Made by a program: the position numbers and the translations under genes. A DNA stretch of 64,000 nt. Origin: CAYSCW01 sp964429795. GTDB taxonomy: Bacteria > Acidobacteriota > Aminicenantia > Aminicenantales > Aminicenantaceae. Positions 42,811 to 51,376 of this stretch are shown piece after piece. The notes beneath the pieces were generated by a model. The model saw only the letters and a list, made by a program, of their open reading frames with translations, ran no database searches and was not told the DNA's origin. Within the stretch, counting starts at the first letter, position 1, and every line of letters begins with the position of its first letter. Location of the stretch: positions 44,191-108,190 of the forward strand of contig CAYSCW010000005.1 in NCBI GenBank assembly GCA_964429795.1. Direction: 5' to 3'.

Positions 42811-42949
42811 AATATACTCCCCGGGAAGATTCTTTCTGTCTGCTAGGGGATACCTGCCCCAGCCCCATGGCCGAAGCACTGGCCAGGAAGATCTAGCCGG
42901 GCCTTTTACCGGGCCTGTTCCATATCTGTATCTCTTTTGGGCTTGAATT

Positions 42950-43260
42950 CAGTCCCTTCCTTCCAATTGGGAAAGGCGGTCTCCATGCTGAGCCTGTATC
43001 CCACTCTTTTCCTTTCTCGATATGGTCCTCTCCTGGACTCGTGTACAGGGATGGTACGCCTTCTCTGGCGAAACTGAAATGGTCTGAGCGGTCCAGGCTG
43101 ACTTCTTCCATAACCCGTAATGTCCAGGCCATGTAATCATCGCCGTATTGAAAGGAGTTTGACTGTTGTTTTCCTTCAATGTTGAGTTTTGCCTCGGGAT
43201 CTGCTGCGATCTCCACTATGGGCTTCGGATGGACAGGAACTGCCGCCTCACGGCCTGACT
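42950..43260 (-). pseudogene. M28-type zinc peptidase C-terminal relic
   Basis: Minus-strand reading gives AAVPVHPKPIVEIAADPEAKLN, then YGDDYMAWTLRVMEEVSLDRSDHFSFAREGVPSLYTSPGEDH. The SDHFSFAREGVPSLY phrase is the distal metal-binding region of M28 aminopeptidases. It lacks the N-terminal two thirds (first metal ligands), and after EKGKEW the reading degenerates, so the expected end is lost too. No start codon with ribosome site. The rest of the 575-base gap (42811-43385) shows only the 33-base repeat and a short GC-rich direct repeat (CCGGGCC twice) near 42900. Confidence 0.6.
43218..43250. repeat. 33-base dispersed repeat, copy B
   Basis: 31 of 33 bases identical to 14243-14275, same orientation. 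It overlaps the upstream edge of the M28 peptidase relic. Confidence 0.6.
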
Positions 43261-43385
43261 GTTCTCAAAATCATCACGGAAATGAAGATATTACCATGAG
43301 AGGGAAAGAAGTTGCGGGAGATTCTTGATTATGTTAAAGTCACGGAGCAATTTCTCTTTCCAAATCCTTGAAGGAGGTCTTTATC

Positions 43386-46300
43386 ATGAAACGTTCATTC
43401 ATCTTTACCGGAATTCTGCTCCTGCTCTTGACCAATGTGCCTACCATGCACTCAGAGCAGAGTAAGATCCCCGATGCCTTGATGCTTCGCTTCCCAGATG
43501 TAAGCGCAGACAGAATCGTTTTTGTTTATGCCGGAGATCTTTGGGTTGTGGCCAAAGAGGGTGGACTCGCCCGGAGGCTTAGCTCTCCAGAAGGGATGGA
43601 AATCTTTCCCAAGTTCTCACCTAATGGCCAGACGATTGCCTTTAGCGGTAACTATGACGGAAATATAGATGTCTATGTAATGCCTGCGGCAGGCGGTTCT
43701 CCCAGGAGGCTGACCCATCATCCTGATACAGATTTCGTGGTTGAGTGGTACCCTGACGGAAACAATATTCTTTACAGATCGAGGATGAAGAGTCCTTCCT
43801 ATCGTTATAACCGCTTCTTCAAACAGCCCCTTAAGGGAGGAATGCCGGAGACGCTCCCTCTTCCCTATGGAGAGCTGGCGAGTTTCAGTCCTGACGGAAA
43901 GCTTATGGCCTTTCAGTACATCTCCCGGGAATTCCGCACCTGGAAACGGTACCGTGGAGGCATGGCCAGCGATTTATGGCTCTATGATCTGGTCAACAAC
44001 ACCTCAGAGAAAATCACGGTCTTCGAGGGCACCGATGCTTTACCCATGTGGCATGAGAACATGGTTTATTTTCTTTCAGACAGGGATGAACGGAAAAAGC
44101 TCAATATCTGGGCTTACAGTCTCGATACCAAAGAGACGCGTCAGGTCACCAGATTTACCGAATACGATGTCAAATGGCCGAGCATAGGTCCTGACTCCAT
44201 CATTTTTGAGAATGGTGGTAAGCTCTATCTGCTGGACCTTAAAACCGAAAAGTCCCATCCGCTTTCCATTCAGGTACCAGCCGATCTTCCTGAAATGCGC
44301 GCTCAGCTTAAGGACTGCTCCAAGAATATCGAGAATTATTCTCTATCGCCCAGTGGAAAGCGTGCTTTGTTCGGAGCGCGAGGCGAAATTTTCACCTTGC
44401 CGGAAGAACATGGAAGCGTCCGCAACCTGACCAATACTTCAGGCGTGGCCGAGCGCTATCCCTCCTGGTCTCCTGACGGCAAGCATGTTGCCTATTTCTC
44501 AGACCGCCCAGGGGAATACGAATTATATCTTTGTCAAGGCGATGGCAAAGGAGAAGAACGGAGGGTCACCACAGATGGCAAATTTTATCGCTTTGGACCG
44601 GTATGGTCACCTGACAGTAAAAGAATTGCCTACATCGACAAAACCAGCAGCCTCTATGTTCTAGATGTTGCGGACGGCCTGTCAAAATATGTGGATAAGG
44701 ATGAAGTGCGATATATTTTTGATTATACCTGGTCGCCCGACAGCCGATGGCTTGCCTACACAAAGCATATGGAGAATGGTCAAGGGGCGATTATGATATA
44801 TGACACTTCCCAGGACAAGAAGCATCAATTAACCAGCGGATATTATAATGATTCGCAACCTGTGTTTGATCCTGAAGGGAAGTATCTTTTCTTTTACTCT
44901 GACCGGGTCTTCCGCCCGGTTTATGGCGATATGGATGATACTTGGGTGTACCCCAATTCTACGGATATTTATGTGCTCACTCTCCAGGAGGATGTCGAAT
45001 CTCTCGTAGCCCCGAGAAGCGATGAGGAGGAGATTAAGGAAGACGAAAAAGAAAAGAAGGGAGAAAAGGATAAAGGCAAAGAAGAGGAGGAGGCTGAAAA
45101 GAAAGCCGAAAAGCCGGCCAAAAAGGAAGATAAGCCCAAACCTGTCAATATTGATTTTGATGGCATTGAGGAACGAGTGGTGAAGGTTCCTGTGGATGTC
45201 GGCAATGTTGGACCTCTGCGCGCAGTAAAAGGGAAAGTCGTCTATCTGCGCTATCCTGCAACCGGAGCTTCGAGGCCGGGTGTTCCTTCAGGGGCTTTAC
45301 TCTATTATGATCTGGAGAAGAGGGAGGAAGAGACAGTCATTTCAGGCATAGACTCATTCGATTTATCAGCTGATGGCAAGAAGGTTCTTTATAAAAGCAA
45401 GACAACCTGGGGAATAATCGACTTGGCTCCCAAGAAAAAAGTAGGGGATGGCCAAATAGCTACTAACAAGATGAAGGCCTGGATTCATCCCCGTGAGGAA
45501 TGGAAGCAGATTTTTAATGATGCCTGGCGGATCGAGCGTGACTTTTTTTACGCACCCAACATGCACGGCCTTGATTGGAAGGCCATCAAAGATCGCTATG
45601 AAGCCATGCTGCCCCATGTGGTCGACAGAGAAGATTTAAACTATGTAATCGGAGAAATGATCGCCGAGTTAAACGTCTCCCACTCCTATATCGGTGGAGG
45701 AGACATCGAACAGCCTAAGAGGATTTCGGTTGGACTCCTTGGTTGTGATTTTGAGCTGGGTAAAGAGAATAAGGCCTTCCGCATCACAAAAATCTATGAT
45801 GGGGCACCCTGGGATGCAGAAGTCCGCTCCCCGCTTCGCCGGCCCGGTGTCAAGGTGAAAGAAGGAGAGTATCTTCTGGCTGTAAACGGTCAACCCCTGG
45901 ACACGTCCGAAGACATTTGGGCATCTTTCCAGGGTCTCGCCGGTGAAGTAGTCACGTTAACGGTTAATTCCGAAGCGACTCTTGAGGGAGCAAGAGATGT
46001 TCTCATCGAGCCTCTCTCCAGTGAGTATCGGCTGCGTAACCTGACCTGGATCGAAAGCAACAGGAAGAAAGTGGATAAAGCGACTAATGGCAGAGTAGGG
46101 TATATCTACGTGCCTGACACAAGCATAAACGGCCAGAATGAGCTGGTCCGCCAGTTCATTCCCCAGCAGAGAAAAGATGGGCTCATCTTTGATGAAAGAT
46201 TCAACAGCGGCGGCCAGTTTTCTGATCGATTTATCGAAATGATGAACCGTCCTCTTTATGCTTTTGCTGCCCGGCGCGACCTCCGCGACCTGCGCGTCCC

Positions 46301-46706
46301 TTCTGTGACTCACGTTGGACCAAAGGTGATGTTGATCAATGAGTGGGCAGGTTCTGGAGGGGATGCTTTTCCCTACTGTTTTCGCAAAGCCGGACTCGGG
46401 CCGATAATAGGGAAGAGAACCTGGGGAGGTCTTGTCGGTATCAGTGGTAATCCTATGTTGATCGATGGAGGCTTCCTCACAGCCCCCAATCTGGCCATAT
46501 GGCATCCTGATGGCTACTGGGATGTGGAAGGCCACGGCGTGGACCCTGATATCGAAGTAGAAAACGCACCTCATGAGATGGCGGCTGGTAAAGACCCTCA
46601 GTTGGAAAAAGCTATAGAAGTTGCTCTTGATCTGCTCGAGAAGAATCCTCCTAAGAAGTTTCAGAGACCGCCTTATTCGGACCGCTCGGATAAGACAAAA
46701 AAGTAG
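43386..46706 (+). CDS. Exported tricorn-type S41 protease
   Basis: 1,106 residues from the ATG at 43386 (AAGGAGGT upstream; the TTG at 43368 lies within that ribosome site). Signal peptide at residues 1-22. Two beta-propellers follow, rich in WSPDGK/FSPNGQ-type WD-like repeats (SFSPDGKLMAF, SWSPDGKHVAYFSD, WSPDSKRIAYID). A highly charged Glu/Lys linker lies around residues 545-580. Next come the C1 domain, a PDZ domain (GVKVKEGEYLLAVNGQPLD) and the C2 catalytic domain with nucleophile Ser990 in EWAGSGGDAFPY. Tricorn degrades oligopeptides. Here it would act in the periplasm on products of other peptidases such as the S9 enzyme at 48027. Confidence 0.93.
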   Translation: MKRSFIFTGILLLLLTNVPTMHSEQSKIPDALMLRFPDVSADRIVFVYAGDLWVVAKEGGLARRLSSPEGMEIFPKFSPNGQTIAFSGNYDGNIDVYVMPAAGGSPRRLTHHPDTDFVVEWYPDGNNILYRSRMKSPSYRYNRFFKQPLKGGMPETLPLPYGELASFSPDGKLMAFQYISREFRTWKRYRGGMASDLWLYDLVNNTSEKITVFEGTDALPMWHENMVYFLSDRDERKKLNIWAYSLDTKETRQVTRFTEYDVKWPSIGPDSIIFENGGKLYLLDLKTEKSHPLSIQVPADLPEMRAQLKDCSKNIENYSLSPSGKRALFGARGEIFTLPEEHGSVRNLTNTSGVAERYPSWSPDGKHVAYFSDRPGEYELYLCQGDGKGEERRVTTDGKFYRFGPVWSPDSKRIAYIDKTSSLYVLDVADGLSKYVDKDEVRYIFDYTWSPDSRWLAYTKHMENGQGAIMIYDTSQDKKHQLTSGYYNDSQPVFDPEGKYLFFYSDRVFRPVYGDMDDTWVYPNSTDIYVLTLQEDVESLVAPRSDEEEIKEDEKEKKGEKDKGKEEEEAEKKAEKPAKKEDKPKPVNIDFDGIEERVVKVPVDVGNVGPLRAVKGKVVYLRYPATGASRPGVPSGALLYYDLEKREEETVISGIDSFDLSADGKKVLYKSKTTWGIIDLAPKKKVGDGQIATNKMKAWIHPREEWKQIFNDAWRIERDFFYAPNMHGLDWKAIKDRYEAMLPHVVDREDLNYVIGEMIAELNVSHSYIGGGDIEQPKRISVGLLGCDFELGKENKAFRITKIYDGAPWDAEVRSPLRRPGVKVKEGEYLLAVNGQPLDTSEDIWASFQGLAGEVVTLTVNSEATLEGARDVLIEPLSSEYRLRNLTWIESNRKKVDKATNGRVGYIYVPDTSINGQNELVRQFIPQQRKDGLIFDERFNSGGQFSDRFIEMMNRPLYAFAARRDLRDLRVPSVTHVGPKVMLINEWAGSGGDAFPYCFRKAGLGPIIGKRTWGGLVGISGNPMLIDGGFLTAPNLAIWHPDGYWDVEGHGVDPDIEVENAPHEMAAGKDPQLEKAIEVALDLLEKNPPKKFQRPPYSDRSDKTKK

Positions 46707-46863
46707 ATTAAGGCCTGCAACAAAAGTTACGCCGATTCAATATCGGCCCGATAGAGTGGATAGATCTGTCAAAGATTTATATCTTGCTTCATATAAGGAC
46801 AACGGTATCGGGGATCTGGTTAAAAAAAATACTGTATAGAATGGAGAAAGGCGATGCAAGCTA

Positions 46864-47052
46864 ATGAAACAAAATCAAGAAGCTCGACTCAAAAATGGCT
46901 CATCGGCTATGGAAGCCGACCGCTACCGCCTTCCCTGGCAAGACGGTCTTCCCGAAGTTCTTGAGATATCGCTCAGCCCTTTCAGGGAGCGGCTGGAAGC
47001 CAGCTACAGCAAGATGACCAATGCTTTAGAGGTTGCGTTTGAGCAGAGATGA
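46864..47052 (+). CDS. Small hypothetical protein coupled to the hydrolase gene
   Basis: 62 codons whose stop overlaps the alpha/beta-hydrolase start in ATGA, the pattern of translational coupling. The composition is protein-like (LPEVLEISLSPFRERLEASYSKMTNALEVAF, an amphipathic helix), with no signal or membrane segment. The ribosome site is poor: GAGAAAGGCG sits before an out-of-frame ATG at 46854. I do not recognise it; it could also be a relic of a longer protein. Confidence 0.4.
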   Translation: MKQNQEARLKNGSSAMEADRYRLPWQDGLPEVLEISLSPFRERLEASYSKMTNALEVAFEQR

Positions 47053-47876
47053 AAAGAAGGAGAAATAAGATAGGCATCAATTCTGGTTATGCGGAGGTGA
47101 GCGGTTCCAGACTCTATTATGAAACTGCAGGGCAAGGTTATCCTCTAGTTTTTGTCCACGGAGGACTGGCAGACAGCCGGATGTGGGAGGAGCAGTTTTC
47201 ATCTTTCGCGGATCATTTTAAGGTGATCCGGTACGACGCGCGCGGTTTTGGGAAATCAGAAACGCCGAAAAATCCTTTTTATCCCTATCAAGACCTGAAG
47301 GCTTTGCTGGATTACCTGAATGTGGAAAAAGCCTTTTTTCTAGGCCTGTCCATGGGAGGCGCCATTTCCATCGACTTCACTCTGGAATATCCTGAAAGAG
47401 TGAAAGCTCTGATTCTTGCAGGCCCATCTGTCCATGGCTTTGCCTACTCAGAAAAATTTCTCCAGAAAGGATTGGAACTATTCACTGTTGCCCTGAAAAA
47501 GGGGGCGGAGCAAGCTACGCGAATTCTCTTTGAAGACCCATTCTGGGAATACGTACTTCCTTCTCTGGAGCATATCAAAGCAAGGAATAAAATGCGGATA
47601 ATGGCCAGAGAGTTTTTCCAGGCTTTCTGTTGGGACCCCAACCTGATGAAAGCCGCCGCTCCACCGGCGGTAGAGAGAATTTCAGGAATAAATGTTCCCG
47701 CTCTCCTTATTGCTGCCGGAGAAGACCACCAGGAGAATATCAACGCTGTGAAGAAGTTAGAATCTGAGATAAGAGGAGCCGAGAGAGTAGATCTGGCGGG
47801 AGCCTGCCATATGATGAATTTGGAATACCCGGAAAAATTCAACAGGGTCGTCCATGAGTTTTTAAAAAAGCTGTAA
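47049..47876 (+). CDS. Alpha/beta-hydrolase
   Basis: 275-residue canonical alpha/beta-hydrolase. Oxyanion segment VFVHGGLADSRMW, an RYDARGFGKS strand-turn, nucleophile Ser101 in GLSMGGA, acid Asp in AAGEDHQ and His in GACHMMNLEYP near the end. A cap domain of about 80 residues lies between. No signal peptide, so probably cytosolic. The closest look-alikes are 3-oxoadipate-enol-lactonase and haloperoxidase-type esterases. The substrate is undetermined. Confidence 0.9.
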   Translation: MKRRRNKIGINSGYAEVSGSRLYYETAGQGYPLVFVHGGLADSRMWEEQFSSFADHFKVIRYDARGFGKSETPKNPFYPYQDLKALLDYLNVEKAFFLGLSMGGAISIDFTLEYPERVKALILAGPSVHGFAYSEKFLQKGLELFTVALKKGAEQATRILFEDPFWEYVLPSLEHIKARNKMRIMAREFFQAFCWDPNLMKAAAPPAVERISGINVPALLIAAGEDHQENINAVKKLESEIRGAERVDLAGACHMMNLEYPEKFNRVVHEFLKKL

Positions 47877-47956
47877 AACAGAATACACAGCAAACCCCCT
47901 TATTCAGGCAAATTCTCCAACACTCGCTTCATCTGCTGTCGTCAAGCTTAAATAGA

Positions 47957-47985
47957 TTGACAAGTGATCTTTTAGATGCTAAAAA
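47957..47985 (+). promoter_or_regulatory. Possible promoter of the S9 oligopeptidase gene
   Basis: TTGACA (47957-47962), 17-base spacer, TAAAAA (47980-47985) preceded by TGC, an extended -10 element. It lies about 42 bases before the start at 48027. Confidence 0.5.
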
Positions 47986-48026
47986 ATCGGTCTAGACAAC
48001 TCAATGAAAAAAATAAGGAGGAAGTG

Positions 48027-50195
48027 ATGAGAATTTTACGAAACCGGGAAAAGACGGCCGCCGCTCTTTTTGGATGTGCCATTTTATTTTTTTCCTTTTT
48101 CTTCGTCCCGGCATGTCAAAAAAGTGAAGAGACTGGAAAAGTCTCGCAGGAAATCAAGCCTCCCGTAGCCGAGAGGATAAAGAAGGAACTCACTATTCAC
48201 GGCCAAACTAGAGCTGATTATTATTACTGGCTAAACCAGAGGGATAATCCAAAGGTCAAAGAATACCTGCAGGCAGAGAATGAATACGAAGAGGCTGTGA
48301 TGAAACACACAGAAACCCTGCAGCAGAAGCTCTTCGATGAGATCGTGGCAAGAATCAAGCAGACGGATATGTCCGTTCCTTACAAGGAGAGAGGATATAA
48401 CTATTACATCCGGTACGAAGAGGGAAAGGAATATCCCATCTACTGCCGGAAAAAGGGCACCATGGAAGCCGAGGAGGAGATCCTGTTGAACGTCAATGAG
48501 ATGGCTGAAGGCTACGATTACTATCATGTCGCTGGCTTTACAGTAAGCTCTGATAACAATCTTATCGCCTTTGGAGTGGATACAGTCAGCCGGAGAAAAT
48601 ACATCCTATATTTCAAAGACCTCCGCACAGGTGAGGTGCTGAAAGACGAGATTCCAAACACGGCTGGTCGTGCTGCCTGGGCTAATGACAACAGAACCGT
48701 TTTCTACCCACTAAAAGATGAGACGACCCTCCGTCCCTACAAAATCATGAAGCATGTTCTGGGGACTCTCGCTCCCGACGACACAGAGGTTTTTCAAGAG
48801 GCCGATCCCACATTCGAAACCTATGTGTTTAAATCCAAGTCCAGAAAATACATTTTTATCGCCTCTGAACAGACATTATCTACAGAATACCGTTATCTGG
48901 ATGCGGACGATCCCGATGGGGAGTTTAAAATCATCCAGCCCAGAGAAAGAGATCTGGAGTACCATGTGGATCATTTTCAGGATAAGTTCTATATCAGAAC
49001 TAATCTCGAGGCAAAGAATTTCAAACTGGTGGAAACTCCCATCCAGAAGACCTTCAAAGAAAACTGGGTTGACCTTATTCCGCACCGGCAGGATGTCCTC
49101 CTGGAAGGGTTTGAGATATTCAACGATTTCCTGGTTGTCGGTGAGCGCAAGGATGGATTACCTCAGCTCCGGGTGATCAAGTGGGATGACCGCTCTGAGC
49201 ATTACCTCGATTTTGGGGAAGAGACATACACGGCTTACATTTCCTATAATCCTGAGTTTGATACAAGCCTTCTCCGCTTCGGGTACACCTCACTCACCAC
49301 TCCCGACTCTATCTATGATTACAACATGAGGACAAAGGAAAAAACGCTCTTAAAACAGGAGGAAGTTGTCGGTGATTTCAATTCCCAGAATTACCATGCG
49401 GAAAGACTTTACACTACAGCCAGAGATGGTACCAGGGTCCCCATTTCTTTGGTTTACAGAAAAGGCCTGGAAAAGAATGGGAACAGCCCGCTTCTCCTTT
49501 ATGGCTACGGATCCTATGGATACACCGAAGATCCCACTTTTAGTTCGGTCAGATTGAGTCTCCTTGACAGGGGCTTCATCTATGCCATCGCCCATATTCG
49601 AGGCGGACAGGAGATGGGCCGGGACTGGTATGAAAACGGCAAACTGTTAAAGAAAAAGAACACCTTCACCGATTTTATCGACTGTGCTGACTACCTTGTT
49701 GCACAAAAATACACCAACCCTGAAAAGCTCTTTGCTATGGGAGGAAGTGCCGGGGGCCTGCTGATGGGCGCTGTGGTGAACATGCGGCCTGATCTGTTCA
49801 AGGGCGTGGTTGCCGCTGTCCCCTGGGTGGATGTGGTCACCACCATGCTGGACGACAGCATTCCTCTCACTGCCAGTGAGTTTGATGAATGGGGCAATCC
49901 CAAGAAAAAAGAATACTATGACTACATGCTTTCCTATTCTCCCTATGACAACGTGGAGGCCAAGGATTATCCTGCTATGCTGGTCACCACCGGATTTCAC
50001 GACTCACAGGTTCAATACTGGGAGCCGGCCAAATGGGTAGCCAAACTCAGACATTTGAAAACAGATAATAATTATATTCTCCTGCATACCGAAATGGAGG
50101 CCGGGCATGGCGGTGTTTCCGGCCGCTTCAGAAGACACAAACAAACAGCCTTGTTCTATGCCTTCATGCTCGACCTTCTTGGTATCAAAGAGTAA
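48027..50195 (+). CDS. Prolyl oligopeptidase-family (S9A, oligopeptidase B-like) lipoprotein
   Basis: 722 residues from the ATG at 48027, which has AAGGAGGAAG upstream; the open frame to 47976 is unsupported. A lipoprotein signal ends VPAC. The N-terminal seven-bladed propeller (YYWLNQRDNPKVKEYLQAEN opening) precedes the catalytic domain. The triad is Ser574 in MGGSAGG, Asp659 in HDSQVQYW and His694 in AGHGG. IAHIRGGQEMGRDWYENGK matches oligopeptidase B, which cleaves short peptides after basic residues. As a lipoprotein it would work in the periplasm, alongside the tricorn protease. Confidence 0.93.
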   Translation: MRILRNREKTAAALFGCAILFFSFFFVPACQKSEETGKVSQEIKPPVAERIKKELTIHGQTRADYYYWLNQRDNPKVKEYLQAENEYEEAVMKHTETLQQKLFDEIVARIKQTDMSVPYKERGYNYYIRYEEGKEYPIYCRKKGTMEAEEEILLNVNEMAEGYDYYHVAGFTVSSDNNLIAFGVDTVSRRKYILYFKDLRTGEVLKDEIPNTAGRAAWANDNRTVFYPLKDETTLRPYKIMKHVLGTLAPDDTEVFQEADPTFETYVFKSKSRKYIFIASEQTLSTEYRYLDADDPDGEFKIIQPRERDLEYHVDHFQDKFYIRTNLEAKNFKLVETPIQKTFKENWVDLIPHRQDVLLEGFEIFNDFLVVGERKDGLPQLRVIKWDDRSEHYLDFGEETYTAYISYNPEFDTSLLRFGYTSLTTPDSIYDYNMRTKEKTLLKQEEVVGDFNSQNYHAERLYTTARDGTRVPISLVYRKGLEKNGNSPLLLYGYGSYGYTEDPTFSSVRLSLLDRGFIYAIAHIRGGQEMGRDWYENGKLLKKKNTFTDFIDCADYLVAQKYTNPEKLFAMGGSAGGLLMGAVVNMRPDLFKGVVAAVPWVDVVTTMLDDSIPLTASEFDEWGNPKKKEYYDYMLSYSPYDNVEAKDYPAMLVTTGFHDSQVQYWEPAKWVAKLRHLKTDNNYILLHTEMEAGHGGVSGRFRRHKQTALFYAFMLDLLGIKE

Positions 50196-50245
50196 AAAAA
50201 GAAAAAGGATTATCAACCCCCTTTTCAGGTTTGACCTCTCCGAGC

Positions 50246-51376
50246 CTAGACCTTTCTGAGTTTAAAGAATTTCACAGCGAGAATGAAGAAAAGGACTGAA
50301 AAGAGAAAAAGGGCCGCTATGTTGGGCAGTATGGACCTCATATCATAACCAAAGAAGATGAGCTTGTGAAAAGCATCCATCGCCCATCCGGTTGGAAAGA
50401 TGAAGCTCACTTTTCTCATTCCGGCAGGAAAAAGCTCCATGGGCATCCAGCATCCGCCCAACCCAGCCATAAGGTTGGCAAAAATAATATTGAAGATGAT
50501 AAGAACTTCCTCTTTCCTGATAATACTCCCCAGAAGGATGCTCAGCCCCCCGATAGTGCCGCAGAAAAACAAAGCCACAAGGAAAAGCGAAGGGATGGAG
50601 TTGCCCAGATACGTCTTGAACAGGATTTTGCCGACCAAGAAAAGAACGGTGATCTGTAACATTCCCAACAGAAGGCGGCTGATCCATTTTCCACTGATGA
50701 TAGAGGAGAAGGTGGCCGGGCTGAGATAGATTCTCTCCAGCTGGCCGAACTTTCGCTCTTGAAGGATGATCACTCCCCCATACATCAGGACAGTAAACAG
50801 GATGAACATCACCGCAGAGGCTGGGATCATATGATTGAAGCCCGCAGGGATAACCCGGAGTTCACCGGCAAGTTCAGTCTTCAGCGTGACAAGTCTTTCC
50901 CATCGCTGCTGTGAGTATTTTTCCCGGAGTTCTTCCTCATTTTCAGGAGACAGAGTGACAAGTTTAGTTAAAATTTTGATAGTGGCTTTCAGGACGTTGG
51001 AGTAGGCTGCCTGGGAGGCTTCCATATTCATCCCTTCCTCTTTTTCCAGAAGAAGCTCAACCTTTTTTCCTTCCAGAACATCCTGAGAAAAACCCTCGGG
51101 GATGATAAGAATCCTCCTTTTTTTTCCCTGCTCATTCTCTAAAAGATGGATCGTGTATTTTTCGCTCCTCAATTCTTCGACCAGTGCTTGTGAAAGAAAG
51201 TTCCTATCCTTATCCAGGATATCGAGAGTGACTTTCTGGACCTGTGGAGAGGATTTGGGAAAGGCCAGCCCGAAGAGAAAGGCAAAGAGAAGGGGAAAGA
51301 CGATAAGCCAGAAAAAAAACATCTTGTCTCTGACTGTGATTTTCAGATCATTCAAAGCAATGAACCAGGAAGTCAT
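50246..51376 (-). CDS. ABC-2 type transporter permease (second subunit)
   Basis: 376 residues. One N-terminal membrane helix (FFWLIVFPLLFAFLFGLAFP), a large extracytoplasmic domain of about 150 residues (LDILDKDRNFLSQALVEEL), then five C-terminal membrane segments of the ABC-2 fold (PASAVMFILFTVLMYGGVIILQERK, GGLSILLGSIIRKEEV). Its start overlaps the preceding permease gene by 4 bases. The two permeases probably form a heterodimer with the ATPase at 52617. Similar YhhJ/YbhR-type systems export drugs or envelope components. The cargo here is unknown and there is no HlyD-type adaptor gene. Confidence 0.9.
   Translation of the reverse strand: MTSWFIALNDLKITVRDKMFFFWLIVFPLLFAFLFGLAFPKSSPQVQKVTLDILDKDRNFLSQALVEELRSEKYTIHLLENEQGKKRRILIIPEGFSQDVLEGKKVELLLEKEEGMNMEASQAAYSNVLKATIKILTKLVTLSPENEEELREKYSQQRWERLVTLKTELAGELRVIPAGFNHMIPASAVMFILFTVLMYGGVIILQERKFGQLERIYLSPATFSSIISGKWISRLLLGMLQITVLFLVGKILFKTYLGNSIPSLFLVALFFCGTIGGLSILLGSIIRKEEVLIIFNIIFANLMAGLGGCWMPMELFPAGMRKVSFIFPTGWAMDAFHKLIFFGYDMRSILPNIAALFLFSVLFFILAVKFFKLRKV

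Noticed and set aside
46733..46752. Hairpin GCCGAT/ATCGGC after the tricorn gene as terminator
   Set aside because: Only a 6-bp stem and no T-run follows.
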